Translations under genes and position numbers: made by a program | In this document: one piece after another, positions 27,901-36,176 of the stretch | Numbering within the stretch: the first letter of the stretch is position 1 | Layout of the letters: each line of letters begins with the position of its first letter | Origin: CAYREV01 sp964423345 | Lineage (GTDB): Bacteria > Bacteroidota > Rhodothermia > Balneolales > Balneolaceae | Length of the DNA stretch: 57,539 nucleotides | Assembly (NCBI GenBank): GCA_964423345.1 | Contig: CAYREV010000018.1 | Location: 1-57,539 of the forward strand | Direction: 5' to 3' | The notes under the pieces: model-generated | Seen by the model: the letters and a program-made list of their open reading frames with translations, nothing else | What the model was told of the DNA's origin: nothing | Database searches by the model: none

Positions 27901-28049
27901 GCGTCAACCTGCTCACATTTACGGATTACGACGGCTGGGATCCGGAGGTTAATACCGATTTCACCGCAGGTAACATTGGCTTGGGTACCGATTTCTATGC
28001 GGCACCCCAGGCAAGGACCATCACGCTTGGTGTCAATATCGATTTTTAA
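24969..28049 (+). CDS. SusC/RagA-type TonB-linked outer-membrane receptor
   Basis: A 1026-residue outer-membrane protein. Order: signal peptide (about residues 1-25, ending AIAQ), a carboxypeptidase-like regulatory domain (about 29-115; VQGTVTSSEDGEPLPGVTV), a TonB-box-like SDVVVVGYGSQ segment, the plug domain (about 125-235; IRVRGASSV, PLYVIDGIPV, ASAAAIYGSRASNGVVLITTK), then a long beta-barrel ending with a terminal aromatic residue (NIDF). SusC proteins are TonB-driven importers working with SusD lids. The SusD partner follows 30 bp later. No carbohydrate enzymes, sigma/anti-sigma pair or two-component regulator is adjacent, so the substrate (glycan or peptide) is undetermined. Confidence 0.96.
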   Translation: MNIKATILLVLFSVLSLASVDAIAQDRTVQGTVTSSEDGEPLPGVTVLVQGTNRGTTTGTDGTYSIEVPEGNNILVFSFVGFRTQQIEIDGRNTIDVVMQTDIQQLSDVVVVGYGSQIKEQLTGNIAEVSSSELENVPVTSFESAIQGRAAGVYVQQNNGKTGQGISIRVRGASSVTASNQPLYVIDGIPVTSQSQSITSAQNNPLADINFNDVESVTVLKDASAAAIYGSRASNGVVLITTKSGEEGETKFSLNTSTGISDPTGKKDWLNGPQYLEVFDEAFVRSPFNSGGIDGTVFGLTREQLYNIFLPEWDPNRDTEWQDKAFQDAVVNKVDLSASGGTEKTRFFISGSMLDEDGILIDDHFQRLGGRINLDHKANDQITVGMNLSLGRTVNDRLSTDNAFSTPIQLVAQSPLQPAYNDQGEPFHNTLYFNGLLYKEGSTFTTTRFRSIGNLFADYNITPNLSLRTELGVDVLNQNEERWFGPSVSRNTGEPDGLAQSRWVQVVNYTTNTFATYQQTLNEDHSIKGTAGISFNQTDRSQSFVQGRVFPNASFRTLASAADINSGNSTLTNYNFLSYFARANYSYKDKYLFTASGRIDGSSRFGKDNRYGFFPSASAGWILTEEDFMSDIDKLSFLKIRASWGITGNAEISNFPALGLVSGGGTYAGFSGIQPSQLANPELKWEETTQLNFGVDFGLFDDRISGEVDYYIKKTRDLLLNVNVPGTSGFLSQTQNVGKLENKGFEFLLNTYNFVGDFSWTTSFNIAANDNEITDLAGQVIEGGFINRAVEGEPIGVFFQREFAGADPDDGDAVYYLNRQPTQSELNSGLVYKNQSRFGDRYITDQYGLADRVVIGNPNPDFVGGLSNKFKYKGFDLDILFQFVYGNEIYNGGGTFQSASANFYDNQTADQLNRWQEPGDITDVPELRLFGGNGDGESSRYISDGSYLRLKNLTFGYTLPPNLSSQLNLDKLRLYVTGVNLLTFTDYDGWDPEVNTDFTAGNIGLGTDFYAAPQARTITLGVNIDF

Positions 28050-28079
28050 TTCCCTTAAATTCATTAGAGGAACTTTATT

Positions 28080-29453
28080 ATGAAATTACTTAATAAATCC
28101 ATTTTAGCAGCTATTGTTCTTGTAATAGCGACGGGTTGCGACAGCCTCCTGGATCTGGAGCCAAAGCAAACCATCTCAGACGAAGTGGCTTATGAGTCTT
28201 CAGAGGCTGTTCAGACGGCACTGATTGGTGCTTATGACGGACTGTCGGACGACGATGCCTACGGCGGCTCCTATATCTACCTGGCAGACCTGCTGGGTCA
28301 GGATGGAGACGTATTCTGGTCCGGAACCTTTGAACAGCCCGAAGAGGCTTTTCAGAAGAACTTCCGTACCGAAAACTCTTTCGTATCCCAGGTATGGACC
28401 GAAAGCTATGATGCCATCAACCGGGTCAACAATGTTCTCGCCAACCTGGATGTGGTAGACGAGGACGAACGTGACCGGGTAGAGGGTGAAGCCAAATTTA
28501 TCCGCGGCATTATCTACTTCGAGCTCGTACGTGTATTCGGTAAGTCATGGAACGATGGTGATCCCTCCGCCAATCCGGCCGTACCCCTGGTACTGGAGCC
28601 TACCGATGCCATCACGGAAGAGAGCTTCGTGTCCAGAAACACTGTACAGCAGGTGTACCAACAGGTCATTACTGACCTTACCGATGCAAAGAGTCTGCTT
28701 CCAGCTTCCAACGGTTTCTTTGCCGACACCTATGCGGCCTCCGCTATCCTGTCTCGGGTATACCGTCAGCAGGGTAATTGGGCTTCGGCGCGTGACGAGG
28801 CAGACCGTGTCATCCAATCCAACAACTACTCACTGGTGGCCAACTATGTGGATGCTTTTGCCAACAGCAATAATACCAGTGAGGATATCTTTGCCATCCA
28901 GGTCACCGGGCAGGACGGCTCCAACGACATGAACCTGTTTTATGCTCCGGACGAAGACGGAGGCCGCGGCGATGTGGATATCCAGCAGGCACACCTTGAC
29001 AAGTATGAGGCAGGTGATGAACGGCTGAACCAGTTTTACCAGGACGGAACCGGCGTCACCCGTACGGCCAAATGGGAAAACAGCGTCGACGGGAATATCG
29101 GAGTGGTACGCCTTGCTGAGATGTACCTGACCCGCGCTGAAGGGAACTTCAGGGAAGGCACGAATATAGGTGCTACACCGAAAGAAGACCTTAATACCAT
29201 CAGGGAACGGGTAGGATTGCCCCCATTCGGTCCCCTGGATATCGTCACGCTTGACGATATACTGGACGAGCGGTTTCTCGAGCTGGCCTTTGAGGGTCAC
29301 TTCCTGCACGACCTGAAAAGAAGGGAGGGAACGCTGACCAACCCGGATCCGGATATCAGCTGGGACGCCAATGCACTGGTGTATCCCGTCCCGCAGCGTG
29401 AGATGGATGCCAACTCCAATCTTACGCAAAACCCGGGTTATACCGGCAACTGA
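28080..29453 (+). CDS. SusD/RagB-type outer-membrane lipoprotein
   Basis: A 457-residue lipoprotein: signal peptide with lipobox ATGC (Cys about residue 20), then DSLLDLEPKQTISDEVAYESSE, the usual SusD N-terminus. Helical TPR-like segments follow, and the C-terminal RagB/SusD features RLAEMYLTRAEG, LDERFLELAFEGHFLHDLKR and YPVPQREMDANSNLTQNPGY. SusD caps the SusC barrel on the cell surface and helps capture substrate. It is the second gene of the pair and is closed by a terminator. A 457-residue protein is short for the family but within its normal range. Confidence 0.95.
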   Translation: MKLLNKSILAAIVLVIATGCDSLLDLEPKQTISDEVAYESSEAVQTALIGAYDGLSDDDAYGGSYIYLADLLGQDGDVFWSGTFEQPEEAFQKNFRTENSFVSQVWTESYDAINRVNNVLANLDVVDEDERDRVEGEAKFIRGIIYFELVRVFGKSWNDGDPSANPAVPLVLEPTDAITEESFVSRNTVQQVYQQVITDLTDAKSLLPASNGFFADTYAASAILSRVYRQQGNWASARDEADRVIQSNNYSLVANYVDAFANSNNTSEDIFAIQVTGQDGSNDMNLFYAPDEDGGRGDVDIQQAHLDKYEAGDERLNQFYQDGTGVTRTAKWENSVDGNIGVVRLAEMYLTRAEGNFREGTNIGATPKEDLNTIRERVGLPPFGPLDIVTLDDILDERFLELAFEGHFLHDLKRREGTLTNPDPDISWDANALVYPVPQREMDANSNLTQNPGYTGN

Positions 29454-29470
29454 CACATTAACTTTAGATG

Positions 29471-29507
29471 AAAAGGGGCATTACTTCGGTAATGCCCCTT
29501 TTTTTAT
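29471..29507 (+). terminator. Rho-independent terminator after susD
   Basis: A 13-bp perfect stem (arms 29471-29483 and 29490-29502, core GGGGCATTA) with a CTTCGG loop, followed by T-rich sequence. It also lies downstream of the convergent lipoprotein gene and, having A residues on the left, may work in both directions. Confidence 0.85.
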
Positions 29508-29583
29508 TTTAGCTTCATTCGAAAATGAGACAACAGATTTTCCGCGGTTGCATGGCAGCCTGAAGTCCCTAATGTTTACTGAG

Positions 29584-30261
29584 TCATTCAATGGTCTGTA
29601 AAAAGATGGAGGAGGAGATGTTATCATTGATGGCAGGGGCGTTGGAACTTGAGCCCGGGTTCAGCAATTGAGTCCCGTCACTGTTCAGGAACCATTGGTT
29701 GATGTCGGTTGAAAGGCGCAGGTTGTATAACACACTGGCGGAGTCTTCGAGCCCGGAATTATCGATGGGGAAGTTAAAGTCAAAGTTTCGGAGCGATTTG
29801 AAAACAAATTCCGAGTTGTTGTAGGATCCGTTGATGACCATGGAGTAGGTTTCTCCGTTATCCTGGTCTATAAAGACGGGGTCGATATTGCCTTCATCAC
29901 CGGTGGCTTTCTTTATCTCAAAATCAAATCCGTCAAACAGTATGTCACTGTCAAATCCCCCCGAAAACAGTCCCTTGATCTCGTCATCCTGAACACTGTG
30001 CGTCACCTGAAAAGTCCGGGGGTTCAGAATGAGTGAGTCGGCGGATCCCTTTTTCAACTCGGCATCGCCTACCAGAAAACGGAGTGAGACAATACGAAGA
30101 GAATCATTGCCCACTTTCACCTTGTTGTTGATATTGGATAATTCGAAGGTAACCAGGACCTGATCGATGTTATCTTCGTTATCGGGGGTAGTCAGGCAGG
30201 ATAGGAAGGTAAGGCTGACCAACATTATTGCAATGATTTTTAGAGTAACTCTGTAATGCAT
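29584..30261 (-). CDS. Lipoprotein of unknown function
   Basis: A 225-residue protein with a lipoprotein signal peptide (IIAIMLVSLTFLSC, Cys about residue 22). The mature part has alternating hydrophobic/polar pattern of a beta-sandwich (VLVTFELSN, LRIVSLRFLVGDAELK, DILFDGFDFEIKKA, TYSMVINGSYNNSEFVF). The layout recalls MbnP-like or DUF4382-type lipoproteins, but the match is too weak to name a family. It is convergent with SusCD and shares the intergenic terminator; being on the other strand it need not be functionally tied to it. Confidence 0.65.
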   Translation of the reverse strand: MHYRVTLKIIAIMLVSLTFLSCLTTPDNEDNIDQVLVTFELSNINNKVKVGNDSLRIVSLRFLVGDAELKKGSADSLILNPRTFQVTHSVQDDEIKGLFSGGFDSDILFDGFDFEIKKATGDEGNIDPVFIDQDNGETYSMVINGSYNNSEFVFKSLRNFDFNFPIDNSGLEDSASVLYNLRLSTDINQWFLNSDGTQLLNPGSSSNAPAINDNISSSIFLQTIE

Positions 30262-30634
30262 ATCAGGGATATTTGGCTTTAATTTAAAACAGTCCGTTTA
30301 TGTGCTTATGGCTAATACGGGCTTCGGATCGTTAGTGCGATTGCCGACCGCCATTAGGTGAAGCCCGGCAACGGTTAACGATTCCCGGCCCAATTCAATT
30401 CCAAACGGTACATGCCGTACTTTTAACAAGGTTTGTAATATACAATATTATAGGCTCTTTTGATTGTATGGTGTATTCCGATATATAGGATCTTCCGGCA
30501 CACTTCAGTGCTTTTCCGGAATAACCAAGCCATTGGGGGATCTTTTATATATTTTGGATTGTAATTCCAGGAAATGTGTCACTCATTTTATCAACTGGGG
30601 ATGAGTAAATTCTCATTTAAATATTTTTCCCGAT
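30262..30634. other. Intergenic region between divergent lipoprotein and panE genes
   Basis: 373 bp, AT-rich, with no gene, RNA or strong hairpin recognised. An imperfectly spaced inverted repeat ATACAAT/ATTGTAT (30440-30446 and 30463-30469) is present and weak. Confidence 0.55.
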
Positions 30635-31576
30635 ATGAGTATTGACAACCTTATGGTTATGGGAGCCGGTGCCGTCGGAGGCTATTTTGGAGGAAGGGTA
30701 GCCCGGGCGGCTTCGGCAAAGGTCACGCTTGTTGCACGTGGAGAGCACCTGAATGCCATACAGCGGGAGGGCCTTGTTATTGAGAGTGAGGACAACCGCC
30801 TGAAAGTTACCCCCGAGGCCGTTGAGAATCCCGGTGATGCCGGCAGCAAACCGGACCTGATTTTGTTTACCGTCAAAAGTTATGACACCGGGGCTGCCAT
30901 CCGGCAGATCACCCCCGTGGTTTCACAGCGTACGCAGGTGTTGACCCTGCAAAATGGGATTGAAAATTATCCGAAGCTGGTCGAGGCTTTCGGCGAAGAC
31001 CGGGTGATACAGGGATTCTGCAAGATAGGTGCTTCGGTACCCCGGCCGGGAGTGGTTCAGCACAGTGCTTTCGGGGAGATTACCCTGGGTGAGCAGGATG
31101 GAAGTGAGAGCGGCCGCATTATGGAGATTAAAAGCCTGTTTGAGGAGGCAGGTGTTTCAACGGCCGTCTCTTCCGATATCACCCACGATGTATGGGTGAA
31201 ATTCAGCTGGAACTGTCTGCTTAATATGATAACCGCAGCCGCAAATGTTACGGTGGATAAAATTTACGGTCACGAGGAGCCGGTTGCATTGTGCTATCGG
31301 CTTTATGAGGAGATACAAAAGGTGGCTGCACGGGAAGGGGTAGAGCTGACCGACGAGGAAGGTGCGGGGATTATTGAGTCGGCAAGGAAGCTGGAGGGGT
31401 TTGAGACCTCTACCTACCAGGACCGGAAAAAGAAGAAAAAAATGGAATATGAAGCTTTCACCGGGGCGGTGGTCCGGCTGGCCGACAAGCATGATCTGGA
31501 CGTTCCGTACCACCAAACCCTTTATGCCCTGTTAAAGCTGATAGATGAAAGCAAGCTTCCCGTTAAATCCCGATGA
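30635..31576 (+). CDS. panE: 2-dehydropantoate 2-reductase
   Basis: A 313-residue NADPH-dependent reductase that makes pantoate for pantothenate and coenzyme A. The N-terminal Rossmann motif is GAGAVGGYFGGRVA, followed by TLVARGEHLNAI and LFTVKSYDT, with LTLQNGIENYPKL later. The C-terminal helical domain has WVKFSWNCLLNMITAAANV (catalytic Lys region) and the end motif STYQDRKKKKKMEYEAFTG, with SxxxD as in PanE. Family members can also reduce other 2-keto acids. It is convergent with the isocitrate dehydrogenase gene, 15 bp away. Confidence 0.9.
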   Translation: MSIDNLMVMGAGAVGGYFGGRVARAASAKVTLVARGEHLNAIQREGLVIESEDNRLKVTPEAVENPGDAGSKPDLILFTVKSYDTGAAIRQITPVVSQRTQVLTLQNGIENYPKLVEAFGEDRVIQGFCKIGASVPRPGVVQHSAFGEITLGEQDGSESGRIMEIKSLFEEAGVSTAVSSDITHDVWVKFSWNCLLNMITAAANVTVDKIYGHEEPVALCYRLYEEIQKVAAREGVELTDEEGAGIIESARKLEGFETSTYQDRKKKKKMEYEAFTGAVVRLADKHDLDVPYHQTLYALLKLIDESKLPVKSR

Positions 31577-31591
31577 TAAGGCGAGGGAGAC

Positions 31592-32596
31592 TCAGGACTG
31601 AAGGTTTTTACAAACAGCCCCGGTAAATATCTTGGTATTGCCGGTACCTCCGATATCGGGGGTGCAGACGGACTTGTCCTCTAAAGTGCGGTAGACGGCC
31701 CGGCGGATATTGTTGGCAATCTCATTTTCGCCGAGGTGATCGAGCATCATCAGGGCCGACAGCAGGAAGGCGATGGGGTTGGCTTTATTCTGCCCCGCAA
31801 TATCGGGTGCGGAACCGTGAACGGCCTCAAACATTGCGGCATCATCGCCGATGTTGGCAGCACCCGTAAGGCCCAGTCCCCCGATAAGCCCGGAAGCAAG
31901 ATCGGAGAGAATATCCCCGAAGAGGTTTGTAGTTACGATCACGTCGAACTGCTCGGGACGCATAACCATCTGCATGGCCATGTTGTCTACAATCAGGTCT
32001 TCGAACTGAATGTCGGGATAGTCCCTGGCAATGCCGTTGCCTACCTCCAGGAAGAGCCCGCAGGTGTATTTAAGTATATTGGCCTTGTGAACAAGGGTAA
32101 CCTTATCGCGGTTATTCTTCTTGGCATATTCAAAAGCGGCACGTATAATTTTCTGGCTGGCTTTGCGGGTAACGACAGCAATACTTTCGGCATGGCTCTG
32201 TTTTTTAACCCATTGTTCCTTACCGATGTACAACCCCTCGGTGTTTTCCCGGAACATCACCAGGTCTACATTGTCAAATCGGGTTTTGATATGGGGGAGG
32301 GTCTTGGCCGGTCGGATGTTGCTGTAGAGCTTCATCTTTTTCCGGAGTGCTACGTTAACCGACCGAAAACCGGCACCCACAGGGGTGGTCAGCGGTCCTT
32401 TCAGGGCGAGGCGGTATTTTTCCAGGGCTTCCAGGGTTTCCTCCGGCAGGGGGTTGCCCTCCTTTTCATGAGCTTTTTTGCCGGCGGTACATCGAATCCA
32501 ATTTATGTCGGCCCCGGCCTGCTGTAAGATGGTTGTTACCGATTCGGTAATTTCCGGGCCGATTCCGTCGCCTGGGATAAGTACAATATCGTGCAT
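31592..32596 (-). CDS. NAD-type isocitrate dehydrogenase family enzyme
   Basis: A 334-residue beta-decarboxylating dehydrogenase. Features: IPGDGIGPEI at the N-terminus, the substrate loop TTPVGAGFRSVNVALRKK with the S-x-N-x-x-L-R pattern of isocitrate enzymes (isopropylmalate enzymes differ here), FRENTEGLYIG, VTLVHKANILK (catalytic Lys), NLFGDILSD and EAVHGSAPDIAGQ. It most likely oxidises isocitrate with NAD; homoisocitrate is an alternative. The first possible codon is a TTG two codons upstream; the ATG at 32594-32596 gives the usual start. It is the last gene in a minus-strand run behind the alcohol dehydrogenase. Confidence 0.87.
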   Translation of the reverse strand: MHDIVLIPGDGIGPEITESVTTILQQAGADINWIRCTAGKKAHEKEGNPLPEETLEALEKYRLALKGPLTTPVGAGFRSVNVALRKKMKLYSNIRPAKTLPHIKTRFDNVDLVMFRENTEGLYIGKEQWVKKQSHAESIAVVTRKASQKIIRAAFEYAKKNNRDKVTLVHKANILKYTCGLFLEVGNGIARDYPDIQFEDLIVDNMAMQMVMRPEQFDVIVTTNLFGDILSDLASGLIGGLGLTGAANIGDDAAMFEAVHGSAPDIAGQNKANPIAFLLSALMMLDHLGENEIANNIRRAVYRTLEDKSVCTPDIGGTGNTKIFTGAVCKNLQS

Positions 32597-32673
32597 CGTC
32601 AAAGGGTTCTATTCACTTTATAGGTTCTAAATTACAACGGTGCCGAAGATACAAATTATGGCAGCCATAATCA

Positions 32674-33690
32674 TTATTTGTCTCGGGGATTCCTGCGGCT
32701 GCCACCGGCAACATCAAGAACGGCAGACCCGTCAAACCGTCCCTCCCTGAGATCATCCAGCGCCCTGTTTGCCTCTTCAAGGGGATAGGCCGTAACCGAT
32801 GTTTTTACGGGTATCTCCGGCGCCAGTTTCAGAAATTCCCGCCCGTCTTTGCGGGTGAGGTTGGCCACCGATTCGATAGACCGTTCCTCCCACAGGTGTT
32901 GGTAGGGAAATGCGGGAATATCACTCATATGAATGCCTGCACAAATAACGGAGCCACCTTTTTTCAGGGCTTTGAGGGCTTGCGGCACGAGGGGGCCGAC
33001 AGGGGCAAAGATGATGGCGGCATCCAGTTTTTCGGGAGGCATCCGGTCGGAGCCTCCGGCCCAGGAGACACCTTGCTTGCGGGCAAACTGCTGTCTCTTC
33101 TCATCGCCCGGGCGGGTGAAGGCAAATACCTTGCGGCCCCGGTAACGGGCCACCTGGGTGAGAATATGGGCAGATGATCCAAAGCCGTAGAATCCCAGCT
33201 TTTGAGCATCACCGGCCTTGCGGAACGACCGGTAGCCTATCAGCCCTGCACACAGAAGCGGCGCGGCTTGTGCCGAGGGATAGTTTTGCGGGATAGGGAA
33301 GGCGTATTCAGCCTCGGCTGCAGCATATTCGGCAAATCCCCCGTTGATATGGTAGCCGGTAAAGCGAGCGTTGTCGCAGAGGTTTTCCCGGCCCTCGATA
33401 CAGAATTCACACTCCCCGCAGGTATTGCCCAGCCAGGGAACGCCTACCTTGTCGCCGGCCTGAAAGCCCCCTGCCTTTGTGCCCGTTTTCTCTACGGTAC
33501 CCACTATCTGGTGGCCCGGGATCAGGGGGAGGACGGGATCGTCCAGTTCCCCGTCCAGGATATGGAGATCGGTACGGCAAATACCGCAGACCTCGACCCT
33601 GATGAGCAGCTCGGTGGGTGAAGGGGAGGGTTTATCCACCTCTTTTTGAACGAGCGGTCGCCCCGCTTCTTCCAGGACCATAGCTTTCAT
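32674..33690 (-). CDS. Zinc-dependent alcohol dehydrogenase
   Basis: A 338-residue medium-chain dehydrogenase. Catalytic zinc ligands are in CGICRTDLHI and GHQIVG, the structural zinc site is CGECEFCIEGRENLC, and the coenzyme-binding segment is GFYGFGSSAHILTQVARYRG (GFGSSA). Such enzymes of the YogA/AdhP-like group interconvert alcohols and aldehydes with NAD(P). Physiological substrate unknown. The gene lies between the beta-propeller gene and isocitrate dehydrogenase, all on the minus strand; a palindrome holding a TATAAT lies 11 bp before its start. Confidence 0.9.
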   Translation of the reverse strand: MKAMVLEEAGRPLVQKEVDKPSPSPTELLIRVEVCGICRTDLHILDGELDDPVLPLIPGHQIVGTVEKTGTKAGGFQAGDKVGVPWLGNTCGECEFCIEGRENLCDNARFTGYHINGGFAEYAAAEAEYAFPIPQNYPSAQAAPLLCAGLIGYRSFRKAGDAQKLGFYGFGSSAHILTQVARYRGRKVFAFTRPGDEKRQQFARKQGVSWAGGSDRMPPEKLDAAIIFAPVGPLVPQALKALKKGGSVICAGIHMSDIPAFPYQHLWEERSIESVANLTRKDGREFLKLAPEIPVKTSVTAYPLEEANRALDDLREGRFDGSAVLDVAGGSRRNPRDK

Positions 33691-33700
33691 AGGCTAACAG

Positions 33701-33715
33701 CTGATATTATATCAG
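33701..33715 (-). promoter_or_regulatory. Palindrome with TATAAT element before the alcohol dehydrogenase gene
   Basis: CTGATA, TTA, TATCAG: a perfect 6-3-6 inverted repeat. Read on the minus strand it contains TATAAT, a possible -10 hexamer, 10 to 25 bp before the ATG. A repressor bound here would block transcription directly. No good -35 was found 17 bp upstream; the coincidence of AT-rich sequence is possible. Confidence 0.35.
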
Positions 33716-33751
33716 TTATAAGGTGACTGTCGGAATAATGGATAGTACCGG

Positions 33752-34747
33752 TTATTCGCCGGGGATAAAAGCAATTCCGTCGGGTGTGGGACCCGTTTCA
33801 AACGTTTCCATCACCTTCCAGGTTGAAGTGTCGATCACTACAATCTGGTTGGCGTTACTGTTTGCAACAAAAAGGCGATTTCCATCATTTGAAAAGGTGA
33901 GGCCGATGGGGATGCCCTGAGTTACCCCGGGTGTCAGGGTCGTAATAAGTTCCATTCTTTTTTTGGACTCCGTATCAAATATGGAAATATCACTGGAACG
34001 GGCGTTGGAGACGGCCACGAATTCCTCGTTTGGAGACGTTTCGGCCCGGATGGGAAAGGAACTGCTTTGCAGGGTTTGAATGACCTGCAGCGTCCTGGCA
34101 TCTACCACGGAAATCGTGTTTTTAACCCTGTTGGTAACCCAGATTTCATTTTGCTTCTTGACAAAGGTGATACCTTCGGTGCCTTCCCCCTCGGCGGTTG
34201 ACACCGTTTTAAGAACTTTTCCCCTGTTGAGGTCAACCGCGGTAAGTGATCCCGACCCTATATTGGTCACATACAGGAGTTCCTCTTCCGGGCCGATTTC
34301 GACCATGTGGGATATTTTTTCATTGGTTTCTATGGCCGACAATACGGTCCCTTTCTCTATATCGACTATGAGCACGGCCTGCCCTCCTTCGGCCGACAGG
34401 GCCACCCGCCGGTTATCGGAAAACCATTCGATGCCGTGGGGCCGTTTATAGGGCCCCAGGGTAATAGTTTTCTGCACTTTCTCCTGCTCCAGGTTGATAA
34501 CGGTCAGGCTGTTGCCCGGTTCCTGTTCTCCATAGTTGGTGATAACCGCAATATTGTTATCCGGCGAAACCGCTACTTCGTGGGGAGCCGTACCGGTGGG
34601 GTATTCCTTTAGCTTCTCCCCGGTCATTGCATCGATTATCCATGCGGTACCACCTGTTTTATTGAGAATAAGCAGATGGTCCTGCGCCATCAGCCCTGTT
34701 TGGAAAATGAGTGTAAAAATAAGGATGAAGCCGAACGGGTTTTTCAT
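33752..34747 (-). CDS. Secreted YVTN-type beta-propeller protein
   Basis: A 331-residue protein with a signal peptide (FGFILIFTLIFQTGLMAQ). The mature part is made of about seven repeats of the YVTN/YncE type, visible as repeated GTAPHEVAVSPDNNIAVITN, LLYVTNIGSGSLTAVDLNRGKVL, EIWVTNRVKNTISVVDARTLQV, EFVAVSNARSSDISIFDTESK and RLFVANSNANQIVVIDTSTWKV. Such proteins are periplasmic or surface beta-propellers with no general function. The frame is open upstream to 34852, but the ATG at 34745-34747 starts the signal peptide. Likely a single gene; ADH starts 61 bp downstream on the same strand. Confidence 0.82.
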   Translation of the reverse strand: MKNPFGFILIFTLIFQTGLMAQDHLLILNKTGGTAWIIDAMTGEKLKEYPTGTAPHEVAVSPDNNIAVITNYGEQEPGNSLTVINLEQEKVQKTITLGPYKRPHGIEWFSDNRRVALSAEGGQAVLIVDIEKGTVLSAIETNEKISHMVEIGPEEELLYVTNIGSGSLTAVDLNRGKVLKTVSTAEGEGTEGITFVKKQNEIWVTNRVKNTISVVDARTLQVIQTLQSSSFPIRAETSPNEEFVAVSNARSSDISIFDTESKKRMELITTLTPGVTQGIPIGLTFSNDGNRLFVANSNANQIVVIDTSTWKVMETFETGPTPDGIAFIPGE

Positions 34748-34977
34748 GGCTGGGTATATTTGGTTTCTGGAAGTTGCGGTATCGCTTACCGAGGCGACGA
34801 TCGAGGCTGTATTTCCCGGACTTTCGTCTTCACCCTTCGCGTGAACAGTCAAGATAGTTTGCTTCCGACTTTAATTAAAATTTTAGAGCGTAATTAATAA
34901 GAACCCAAAGGAGAAATGACCAATATAGTTCATACAAGCATTTTTTAACGGTTTCGGCAAATCATTTGGACCGGCAT

Positions 34978-35448
34978 TCAGGAAGGATTCCTGCTGCATA
35001 TGTCGATCAGCCGATTAATAAATTCAGCCTGTGACGGGTTAATTTTCTTCCTGGCTTCGAAGGGGGTGAAGTATTCAATGCGGTCTATCTCCGGGAATAT
35101 TTCCGTCTTCCCGGAGTCGGGAGGCCATTCCATTTCAAAGTAAGCCGGTTCAAAAATGAAATCATCGGCTATCCGGTATTCTACGGCCCACCCATGAACA
35201 GTCTTGCCCCCTTTCTGCTTAATTGATCCCAGGTCGAGGAACGGACCCTCGGGCAGAAACCCCAGCTCTTCCCGGAATTCACGTTTTGCCGCATCCAAAT
35301 GTTCTTCGCCTTCTTCCACTTCGCCTTTGGGGATGGTCCAGGCCCCCTCGTCCCTGTTCTGCCAAAACGGTCCCCCGGGATGGGCAAGCAAGACCTGCAG
35401 GTGGGGCTTGCGCAGGTATACCAGTATGCCGGCACTTATATTGCCCAT
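34978..35448 (-). CDS. Nudix hydrolase
   Basis: A 156-residue enzyme with a perfect Nudix box: G-x5-E-x7-R-E-F-R-E-E-L-G-F (GEVEEGEEHLDAAKREF and following, about residues 54-76). It opens with GNISAGILVYLRK and has DEGAWTIPKG before the box, typical of the MutT/diadenosine polyphosphate or NTP-type hydrolases. Substrate cannot be fixed. The open frame begins at 35499, but the ATG at 35446-35448 removes a non-family extension and leaves five bases from the end of the upstream SDR gene, so the two are probably one operon. Confidence 0.85.
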   Translation of the reverse strand: MGNISAGILVYLRKPHLQVLLAHPGGPFWQNRDEGAWTIPKGEVEEGEEHLDAAKREFREELGFLPEGPFLDLGSIKQKGGKTVHGWAVEYRIADDFIFEPAYFEMEWPPDSGKTEIFPEIDRIEYFTPFEARKKINPSQAEFINRLIDICSRNPS

Positions 35449-35453
35449 AGGCA

Positions 35454-36176
35454 CTACAGTCTGTCCCAGACCCATTGGGGAATGAGTTTGATCACCCACC
35501 CTACCAGTCTCCAGCGGCGGGTGATATAGGCGTGATTGCTCTTCTTCTGAATGGCATCTGCTATCTGCCGGGCGGCCACAGGTGTTTCGGCAACCCAGAA
35601 CATCCCTTTTCCTCCTTCGGTCATTTCGGACTTCACAAAACCGGGTAGAATGGTGGTTACCGTAATATCGGCATCCGTATGATTTGCCCTCTGGCGATAG
35701 CCCTGCAGGTAGGTATTTACAAAAGATTTTGATGCGTTATAGGCGGCCGCTCGCCCGTAGCCGAAAAGAGAGGCGACCGACGATATCCCGACAATCTGTC
35801 CCTTACCCTCTTTTTCGAAGTAGCTGAAGGAAAAATTGGCCAGTGCCGCAAATCCCCTGATATTAACGTCGATCAGGGTTCGTTCCGTATCCCAGGAGGT
35901 TTCCCCATGAAAATTTGAGACGCCGGCATTCAATACAATAATATCCATGCCTCTCATTTCGGCTATGAGTGTTTCAAGGTGAGCAATAGCCTCTTCAGGC
36001 TTGGAGACATCCATAAAATGGGTATGGATACGGGGACCGACTTGGGTTTTCAGCTCTTCCAGCCTTTCCACCCTTCGGCCGGTGATCCCGACGGTACAGC
36101 CGCGCTCATATAATTCTTTTGCCAGGGCCCGTCCTATTCCGGAGGTGGCACCGATGATCATTACTTTTTGACTCAT
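35454..36176 (-). CDS. Short-chain dehydrogenase/reductase
   Basis: A 240-residue SDR. The coenzyme site is GATSGIGRAL at the N-terminus, followed by GITGRRVERLE, which suggests NADPH (basic residues). NAG (LNAGVSN) and the active-site YNASK (tyrosine and lysine, about residue 151-155) are present, and the catalytic serine precedes them (GISSVASLFG). The C-terminus is hydrophobic (LVGWVIKLIPQWVWD), a possible membrane contact. Substrate unknown. It precedes the Nudix gene by five bases. Confidence 0.88.
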   Translation of the reverse strand: MSQKVMIIGATSGIGRALAKELYERGCTVGITGRRVERLEELKTQVGPRIHTHFMDVSKPEEAIAHLETLIAEMRGMDIIVLNAGVSNFHGETSWDTERTLIDVNIRGFAALANFSFSYFEKEGKGQIVGISSVASLFGYGRAAAYNASKSFVNTYLQGYRQRANHTDADITVTTILPGFVKSEMTEGGKGMFWVAETPVAARQIADAIQKKSNHAYITRRWRLVGWVIKLIPQWVWDRL

